Shown piece after piece: positions 56,801 to 64,000 of a stretch of 64,000 nt of DNA (position 1 is its first letter; each line of letters starts with the position of its first letter). A model generated the notes under the pieces. The model was not told where the DNA came from. It searched no databases and saw only the letters and a list, made by a program, of their open reading frames with translations. The DNA lies in the NCBI GenBank assembly GCA_930367205.1, contig OV884013.1, forward strand, positions 122,055,827-122,119,826, given 5' to 3'. The position numbers were made by a program, and so were the translations under genes. Origin of the DNA: Acanthosoma haemorrhoidale (lineage: Eukaryota > Arthropoda > Insecta > Hemiptera > Acanthosomatidae).

Positions 56801-57653
56801 AAGGGTGTCCCAGAATTAACGCAAGATTTGATTTAAATAGAAAACACAGTTTTTAGTATTTTTGTTGTTATTTTTTTTATTGAATTATAAAGTAAATAGA
56901 ATAGGGTTATTTATGGAATAACACATCGGGCAAATGGCCTCTACGACTTTCCTGCCACACACTCTGGCACTCTAGTCGAAATTTTCCATGACCATTTGGC
57001 ATAAATGTCGTTGAACTTCCTCTTTTAATGCACGGGTGGATGTGGGCTTGTTGACATACACCTTTGACTTCAAATAACCCCATAAAAATAAATCTAAAGG
57101 TGTTAAATCACACGATCTAGGGGGCCAATTCTCATCACCGAAACGAGAGCACACGACCTGTAAATGTCTCATGCAGTATTTGAATTGTTTCATGGGCTGT
57201 ATGGCATGTGGCACCATCTTGTTCAAACCATATATTGGCCACATCAATATCATCCAATTTCGGCACAAAGAACTGTGTTATAGATTTTCAACAACACTCT
57301 CACGCACTGCTTCGATATTTACATTCGAACGGCTTGTTTTTGGACGACCAGTGTGTTTAGTGTCTCCAACTGATCCAGTCTCCCTAAATTTTTCAATTAA
57401 TCTCTTCACAGTTGATGAAGTCAAAACACTATCCCGACCATATTTTGTATGAAATTTTCGAACTGAGGCCACCAAACTATCATTATTTTTGAGATAATTT
57501 TCGACAATAAAGACACGTTGTTGTATCGTGTAACGCTCCATTTTTACTAACCCTAAACTGTCAGCTGTCAAATTGTTTTTTTTTTAGGGTTGCCAGCACT
57601 TAACTGCACAAATGGCGGCAAATTCAAATCTTGCGTTAATTCTGGGACACCTT
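56801..57653 (-). mobile_element. Non-autonomous DD41D mariner, copy B (best ends)
   Basis: An 853-bp element with matching ends 'aagggtgtcccagaattaac' and '...gttaattctgggacacctt', flanked by TA on both sides (56799-56800, 57654-57655). Minus strand: MERYTIQQRVFIVENYLKNN, VRKFHTKYGRDSVLTSSTVK, RLIEKFRETGSVGDTKHTGR to a stop near 57278. In other frames after the deletion junction come the QQDGA-equivalent region (frameshifted) and CDLTPLDLFLWGYLKSKVY. An intact DD41D transposase is about 340 residues; here about 140 in the middle are missing. Confidence 0.92.
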
Positions 57654-57655
57654 TA

Positions 57656-58004
57656 GAACACCTATACCAAACATGTGAACATGAATCTAAGGATACGATG
57701 TTACCTAATTGAGGAAGAAATCCTAACTATTTGGACGGTGGAGGCCGATCATTAAAGCTCGAATACAAGGAACTCACGATGAGTGCGCCCTTGAGAGTTG
57801 GGCATGACTACGTTTGAGGGAGCGTTTGGGAACGACACGACAAAGGTTGAACGCCTCAGTCCAAAACGAGATTTCCTTACCAGTCCATTGTCCTCCGAAA
57901 CAGTATTTGACCTTCTGCTTCGAACAAACATACCTCGTGAAGGGCTCTCGAACGTAGATCCAAAAAGAGGTTGCTTCACGGTATTGGGGTTGAGTTCAAT
58001 CCAA
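57656..58004. other. GC-richer block, coding nature unclear
   Basis: Both strands are open here (plus 57798-58004, minus 58000-57752). The minus frame reads SNTVSEDNGLVRKSRFGLRR, STFVVSFPNAPSNVVMPNSQ; the plus frame MGMTTFEGAFGNDTTKVERL. I cannot say which, if either, is real. Confidence 0.25.
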
Positions 58005-58675
58005 TTTTTTTTTTTTTCTTTCATAGCCCCTTTAAATTTACAGATAATTATATACAATTATATAGGTCCTCAGGCGAATCTATTTACAAACTATTTTTTT
58101 ATTTCCTGTAGCATCGCTACATTATAAACAGGTTTTGTTATTTTATAAAAATTATATAATGAATAAACAAGTATAATGATACACATTATACGTGACTGGA
58201 CTAAACTGACTAATAAAGGTGATGGGGCTCACCTTTTCGATCAAACTTAAAACTAACTCACATACTAATTCTTAACCTAATTTTTCCCCGACAGTCTGTT
58301 GCCATCGATGCGGGAGGGGTGGTGGGGTCATAGTGTTAACACTGGGTTGGTTAGGCGCTGCAACGAGTCAAAAAACTTGATGTGTCTCCGGCAGATGAAC
58401 TCACCCACCGACGGCAAACCAAGCGACGGGTGCAGGTCGGCGTTCTTTAACCTCTGTCGAGAGAGGTATGTCGGACCACTTTTCGCATGATCTCATTCTG
58501 GAAATTTTGGAGATATTGGCTGTATTATCAGTCAAGTGGGTAAATAGCAGGGCACCGTACAGCAGAGCTGGCCGGAGGACACATTTATAGATCATCAGTT
58601 TGAGACGAAGCGACGGGTTGGGTGTAGTTAGCAAGTGGGATAGCCGGTAAGACCTGAATGGGTTCAATCCGGGAT
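58005..58675 (-). pseudogene. LINE J2 fragment with frame breaks and full 3' UTR
   Basis: Minus strand: MNPFRSYRLSHLLTTPNPSL, RLKLMIYKCVLRPALLYGAL, FTHLTDNTANISKI. After a short foreign-looking piece comes the GEFI(C)RRHIKFFDS-type passage, then 'aaggtgagccccatcacctt' near 58220 and the 'aaaggggctatgaaag' plus poly(A) end near 58005. Dead copy. Confidence 0.8.
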
Positions 58676-61466
58676 AAATTACTATATATTTCCATGTGCT
58701 ACAATGAAAATTAAAAGCGGATAGATACTCAAAAGATTTCTCAGCCAGACATTTTCACAAGATGATCAACTTTTTTTTACAATAAATAGGAAGACAGAAA
58801 TATCGTAAATCAAAGAAACGTTTTAATCATTGAAACAAAAATAAAAATTATTTGTAATATTTCATACTGTAATCACACCTACATGCCGATTAATTATTAT
58901 TTAAATAATTTTCTACTTTTCCATTAAATGAGTATTTTTTCCAATGTACCATTCTTCGTCTGACAAAATATTGGAAATATCTGAACAAGAAATAGCCTTC
59001 ATTTTGAATTTTACTACAACAATTGCTGCATTTAGAGTATCAACATTCGATCCCCAAATAGTCCAAAAATATAACAATTAAAAAAAAAGTATAAATCGAA
59101 CAAGAAAAAATAAATTTTCACGTAGAATATCTTTCAACAAAACTTTTATCAATTTCAACGCAATGAATACACTATTGTGTTATTTTTTCAGAATCGAAAT
59201 ATTCATATTTAGTATGCTATTTTCTTCAAACAGACAATTGTCTATTTGAATGTCTCGAATTTCTTTAGATAAAAACTCAACACAACATCTGTCCGATATT
59301 CTTGACGAATCGAATTCATGCACAAACACAACGGATTGGTTCGGAAATGTACAGATAAGTCTTCAAATATTGAAAAAGACACATTTAGAGGAGAGTACAA
59401 GGAGAAAGCCTCATTTGTAAAATTGTAATCAATTCAATTAATTAATTTTTAAAAAATATTGACTCACAGGGGTTGAGGGAAAGGGGGAAAAACATTTCGA
59501 GGAAGGGCTATTATTTTAAAGAAAAATAATAGATCGGTCAAATTTATTTGTGGAATGAGTAATTTTGTTTGCCCAATAATCCTCATTAAGGCAATACAAA
59601 ACCATATTTTCAGTCAGTAAGTTAAAATGGTTCTTCATACAAGGGTAGGTATCCGTGGAAGAATTATTGAATTTTCACGGTATTAATGACATTTTTAATG
59701 ATTTTGTGTAGTTACAGCTAAAAAACAAGTGCATATTATTAATCAAGAAACGACAAGGTCTTTAATTCGATACCTTACTTGATGAGATATGAAAATTAAT
59801 TTGCCACTTTGCCTTTTATCATAGTACTTGTTTTATTTTTAACACAATTTGGTCAATAAACGAAACTAACATGCAAAATATCATCTGTGTGTGTGTAAAA
59901 CATGGGATTTTGAGAAAAAAAATCACCAAAATGCTAAAAATCGTTGAGATATACATATGGGCGTGGCAGACTGAACCAATCAGCAGAACCGGATATGCAA
60001 GAATACGTCACAAGCACGTCATCTAGCGGTGCACCCCAGGACTTAATTGTCTGGTGTGGTCACTGTTAGTGTACAGAATGTTGTCGAGGTAACCCGCCTT
60101 CTCGCTATACCTACCTTACTGTTTATAGTTCATTAAATGGTCATCTCAGTTAATCAAAACAGTGTTTTTATTATGATTCCCTAATTCGGATACCCGTGCT
60201 CCTAGATAAATATATTTAAGATTAATTAGGCAAAGATACATTCACTGACTCCAACGAACATTGTGTGTTTGCAATCACTCATGATTGCCCTGATACGAGA
60301 ATAGAATATAACGTTTGTTCAGCTATGAGTAAAGAGGGCCTAGATGTTGCCAACCTCTTCTAGCTGAGCTAATCGTGTAAGATCAATAAAAAATCTCCCA
60401 GGTGGGTTTTCACACCTTTCTTCCCATGCCCTCTGTGTCGACACTCAAGCTCACTCTATTCGATAAAATATAAACCTTCATATAACTTATTCACCTTATT
60501 TTCATATTAATAATAGCCATTATTGCATGTAAGCAAGGGGATTGCAGAAGGGTCTCTTTGAGCGATCTCCAGCGAAGCAGAGCGGTCCGGCTTCACTACC
60601 AGGAACTGGTTTGTTTGTTTTTTTTTCTTCTGCTTTTCCTTACATCGACTCCGTTGGCAGACTGGGCGGAGGCACATTACCATAACCGGTAGAGGAGTTC
60701 TTCTGCTGGTCCTCCGGTTCTTGACCTCCTCAACCGGGCGGAGTTCTTCCCAGTGGAACGGTACTTCCAGCCATCGGCCCGCATCGGAAAACTAAGATGA
60801 TCTTTGAAGTTGTGACTTTTCTCGTTAATGAAGCGTTAGCGGTGAAAGCGATAATTGAAAGTTTTAGGAGCCACTCATTTAATATTGCCCATGGACATTT
60901 AGCCATTTAAGATTTCTTTTTATATTTTGAAAAGAGCGATTTAACAAACAAAATTCGAGTCATCGGCAATTAAGTGTTATAATAAATCACCATGTTAAAT
61001 GTAGCTTATCTAAAGTTAATAAAAGAAGCACTATATCCAATATTAGTTTATATAGATTCATGGCAAATATTGTAAATCCTAACAAATATGACTAAATAAA
61101 GACGTGACTAGAACACTGAATTCTAACTTGGGTTCGATCCCGGCTTCTAAAAACTTATTTTTGGGGGTGAATGAGGAGGGGGAGGTCTGTTCGGAATTCC
61201 CTCAGCCTTGTGAGAATATATTAGTGTCCGAGCGCTCTTGCCAACGCACCCTAAGAGCAGAGAAAAAAAAATAGTTTAAAAATTCCATTTGTATCATGGT
61301 TTCTGCGTGTAAAAGAAGAAAATCACCCCTTTATTTAAACATCCCATTTGTATTTTTGCGTGTGTTGTTTTGCGTAGAATATGAAAAAAAAAAAAAAATA
61401 TGTTGGATTGTATTAGATTGAATAGCTAATTGAACAGTTAAAAAAAACATGAGGTGCCTAAAATAA
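58676..61466. other. Long stretch without recognised genes
   Basis: AT-rich to about 59950. Two GC-richer patches follow: 59950-60120 (with a CCAAT motif) and 60540-60800. Neither shows a sustained frame or known repeat end. At 61128-61140 'gggttcgatcccgg' is a pol III B-box-like motif without a tRNA fold. Confidence 0.45.
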
Positions 61467-61560
61467 GTAAAACAAATTTTTATAGGAAACAAATTTGTTC
61501 ATGGTCGTTTTCACCACCTCTAGAATCCTATATAAACGAATTTTTGTGCTCATAATAAAA
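61467..61560 (+). repeat. Diverged direct repeat, copy 1
   Basis: 'acaaatttttataggaaaca', 'tttcaccacctctagaatcc', 'aaacgaatttttgtg'. It resembles 61995-62090 in the same order, about 530 bases apart. Confidence 0.6.
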
Positions 61561-61994
61561 AAATAACTTTTTTTTTGTAACTTGATTTGTGAGGGGAGCA
61601 AATTTCTTTTTTCTTCCACGCAAGACTTTATAACAGCTACTGTTGTTAACACATATTAAAATAACTTTTTAATGAATACCGGATTGACGAAAAGAAGTTG
61701 AAAATAATTTTTAAGCAATTAAAAAATTGATTTTCGTTTTTAACATTCCCTTAAAAAAAAAAAAAAAAAAAACTCCTTACTACAAATTATGGAGAAACCC
61801 CCAAAATTTAAATTTTTTTGCTCAAAATTTTTGCACTCCATTTTTTCGGTTGAAAATCACAAAATTGACGAAAACGCCAGACCAAATTTTACAGGGATTT
61901 AGATGTATATTAAATACACTAGTGACACCAACCAGGGCTATGCAAATAAATTAGAAACAGATTCAGGCAATATTTATAGAAATTATGAAGGTTT
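61561..61994. other. AT-rich spacer between direct repeats
   Basis: An A run at about 61754-61772; no gene recognised. Confidence 0.5.
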
Positions 61995-62090
61995 AAGTAT
62001 AAAATTTTTATAGGAAACAAATAATTCCTTGCTTGTTTTCAGCACCTTTAGAATCATATAAATACGAATTTTTGTGGCCGTAAAAATACT
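61995..62090 (+). repeat. Diverged direct repeat, copy 2
   Basis: 'aaaatttttataggaaacaa', 'ttttcagcacctttagaatc', 'aatacgaatttttgtggccg'. Partner of 61467-61560. It ends just before the head-to-head LTR structure. Confidence 0.6.
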
Positions 62091-62107
62091 AAATTGACCT
62101 AATATAT

Positions 62108-62345
62108 TGTTGTGATAGTAGATATTGGAGTGTGTATATAAATATTTAATCCAACTTTGAATCAAGAAGGCAAACAAACAATTGAGAGTGGAAGAAAAAA
62201 CAAAAGACAGTCTACTGGTAGTTGTGAGGAAAGAAAAACACACAGTATTAATCTCTAGTTTTTAGCCAGTGATAATAATATAGTTGTTGTGTGAGAATAA
62301 AAAACACACAGAGTATACTGGTTGTTGTGATGATAGATGAACATA
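62108..62345 (+). repeat. Partial LTR, plus orientation
   Basis: It starts TGTTGTGATAGTAG and is the reverse complement of about 62650-62889 over 240 bases, with few differences. It stops at the primer-binding-like site 62346-62362. Confidence 0.7.
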
Positions 62346-62362
62346 TAACGTGGGGCGCCAAA
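62346..62362 (-). other. Primer-binding-like site TTGGCGCCCCACGTT
   Basis: On the minus strand the LTR end '...cagaacataatat' is followed by TTGGCGCCCCACGTT. TGGCGCC is the core of tRNA-Lys primer-binding sites in many LTR elements. Confidence 0.5.
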
Positions 62363-62889
62363 TATTATGTTCTGTTACTTTAAATATATTTTATTTGCTA
62401 TTTACTATTAGGTTCTATCAACAAAATAATTCTGGCAACAAGATGAATTTAATTTTACAAACATAAAAAATATACTTATATTAATTTTATAATTACTTGT
62501 CTATTAATTTGATTCTTTTTCTTCTTCAATGGTCTTCTTTTTACATATATCAGGCTGATTCCAAACTAGAGTGAATATAACGCTCTGTATGTTTTCTCAG
62601 AACCACCACAACAACTCATTATAACTGCTAAAACTAGAGAATAATTTTATGTGTTCATCTATCATCACAACAACCAGTATACTCTGTGTGTTTTTTATTC
62701 TCACAAACAACAACTATATTATTATCACTGGCTAAAAACTAGAGATTAATACTGTGTGTTTTTCTTTCCTCACAACTACCAGTAGACTGTCTTTTGTTTT
62801 TTCTTCCACTCTCAATTGTTTGTTTGCCTTCTTGATTCAAAGTTGGATTAAATATTTATATACACACTCCAATATCTAATATCACAACA
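62363..62889 (-). repeat. LTR of an unclassified retrotransposon
   Basis: Read on the minus strand it starts TGTTGTGATATTAG at 62889, includes an imperfect repeat of about 104 bp (62582-62785), has AATAAA near its end (about 62390) and finishes at the primer-binding-like site. No coding region follows; instead an inverted partial copy of the LTR begins at 62345. Confidence 0.55.
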
Positions 62890-63287
62890 ATATATGCTTC
62901 CCAGGGGAATCTAGCCAAAAAAAAAATTGTATTGCCACAAAACTTATTTATAGCTTTTTATGGGTCCTGAAAACGAAAATAAACTTGATTAATTTCTAAA
63001 CACATTGTTTTACTTACTTTACTTCAGGTGCCTCCTGCTTTCTATAACTTAAATAAGCTATACTCAGTTAATAAAAAACAAATCAGATGGTGTATGATAA
63101 CCTTACATTATAGTAAAACAAAAAGAGAAACAATGTTCAAAAGATGACTTTTTAAACTAGAAATGTTTTTTTTTTCAGCTCCTAGGGTATGCTCACACAA
63201 ATTTGAAATGTTTTCCAACCTAGTATTGCAAAAAAGGTTTTGTTGGGATTTTTCAATAAAGCACTAACGTACTCATTTTTGTTTCAG
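62890..63287 (+). other. Intron sequence before the GPCR exon
   Basis: AT-rich. It ends in the acceptor 'ttttgtttcag' at 63287. I did not find the upstream GPCR exon (TM1 to TM3) in the window. Confidence 0.6.
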
Positions 63288-64000
63288 GTTCTTGGCTATC
63301 TGGTGGCCTCTGAAGTGCCAAATAACGACAGGACGAGCACGAGTCATGATTGCAATTATCTGGTTGATTGCTGGAACAGTGACCCTCCCTTGGGCGATCT
63401 TCTTCGATCTCGTCAAGTATGATGATAGTAGCAACATCATGTTCTGCGTAGAACAATGGCCGGAGTATTTCAACGGCCATCTATATTTCCTTTTTGGCAA
63501 TCTCTTATTATGCTATATTCTGCCAATGATCCTTATCTCGTTGTGCTACATCCTAATATGGGTCAAAGTATGCCACAGGCACATCCCTAGTGACTCCAAA
63601 GATGCGCAAATGGAACGCATGCAGCAGAAAAGTAAAGTCAAGGTTGTTAAAATGCTGGTAGTTGTCATAATCCTATTTGTCCTTTCTTGGATGCCTCTCT
63701 ACATCATTGTGGCAATGTATAAGTTTGGCATTAGCAGGAGTGAATGGGAGGACGAGATGTTGAATGCACTTTTACCGATTGCACAGTGGCTTGGAGCTGC
63801 CAACTCCTGCATCAACCCTGTCCTGTATGCCTTTTTTAATAACAAATATCGAAGAGGTTTTGCAGCTATTATCAAAAGTAAAAAATGCTGTGGCACTCTT
63901 CGGTATTATGAAACCGTTGTACGGGCCAACTCCACCTCAACCAGTCTTAGGAAATCCTCCTATTACGTAACCAATAACAACCACAGCTCCACACGGAGGC
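63288..64000 (+). CDS. SIFaR: Class A neuropeptide GPCR, probably SIFamide receptor; exon open at the window edge
   Basis: The exon starts after a strong acceptor. Its first base completes a split codon, and the next residues [10 protein letters not shown] fit directly after the DR of a DRF motif at the end of TM3. Numbering from that Phe: TM4 about 19-39 ([20 protein letters not shown]), the extracellular-loop Cys 53 (FCVEQWP), TM5 about 66-92, intracellular loop 3 with [22 protein letters not shown]6 about 121-144 (FVLSWMPLY in place of CWxP), TM7 about 161-183 ([17 protein letters not shown], with NPxxY), then helix 8 [14 protein letters not shown], a CC pair at 200-201 and a Ser/Thr/Asn-rich tail. 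There is no stop before base 64000. The receptor would sit in the plasma membrane and signal through G proteins on binding an amidated peptide. Loop 3, TM7 and the [11 protein letters not shown] tail resemble arthropod SIFamide receptors as I remember them; another NPFF-like receptor is the alternative. A TM1-TM3 exon must lie upstream. Confidence 0.85.

Overview
The window looks like AT-rich nuclear DNA of an arthropod. The evidence is spliced genes with GT/AG introns, a cuticle-type secreted protein, a SIFamide-receptor-like GPCR exon, a BEL/Pao retrotransposon, mariner, Tc1 and pogo/Tigger transposons, and Jockey-like LINE fossils. A crustacean, perhaps a parasitic copepod, fits this mixture, but that is inference. 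Nothing in it looks bacterial, and most open frames are chance or transposon debris.

Only two host genes are well supported, one near each end. On the minus strand at 1.4-4.7 kb is a small secreted His/Pro/Val-rich cuticle-like protein. It has a TATA box, a tiny first exon ending exactly at a splice donor, a putative 2.75-kb intron, a second exon and a poly(A) signal. A decayed duplicate of its promoter and first exon lies just upstream. On the plus strand from 63,288 to the window edge is an exon encoding the end of TM3 through TM7 and part of the tail of a class A neuropeptide receptor.

Between them the window is a layered transposon graveyard. 6.7-7.2 kb: a 44-bp tandem repeat. 7.8-8.4 kb: a GC-rich array of hairpins with a compensatory stem change. 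10-16 kb: LINE fragments, one disrupted by a second LINE with its own 10-bp target duplication, and a MITE abutting a decayed reverse transcriptase. 17-21.7 kb: a palindromic mariner, an internally deleted pogo/Tigger element, LINE tails and a Tc1 fragment. 21.9-30.4 kb: a structurally intact BEL/Pao element (two LTRs, 5-bp target duplication, one 1741-codon Gag-Pol frame) inserted into an older inverted-repeat element. 32-34.5 kb: an inverted-repeat element and a homogeneous 172-bp satellite. 35.8-42.6 kb: LINEs, two kinds of internally deleted mariner, a Tigger fragment and an unidentified coding-like exon. 44-47.3 kb: LINE, a 125-bp tandem repeat and a second MITE copy. 51-58.7 kb: an inverted-repeat element with a nested LINE, a second mariner/Tigger composite in opposite orientation, and a non-autonomous mariner with both terminal repeats. 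61.5-62.9 kb: head-to-head LTR pieces with a primer-binding-like site between them.

Three LINE tail families recur. 'J1' has a 3' tail ending near 'cagattgtaattttagca'. 'J2' carries 'ggtgagccccatcacc' and ends 'aaaggggttttg' plus poly(A). 'J3' ends 'tttgagagctaaggg' plus poly(A). These names are local to this report. Homology calls rest on reading motifs by eye; no alignment or database search was run.
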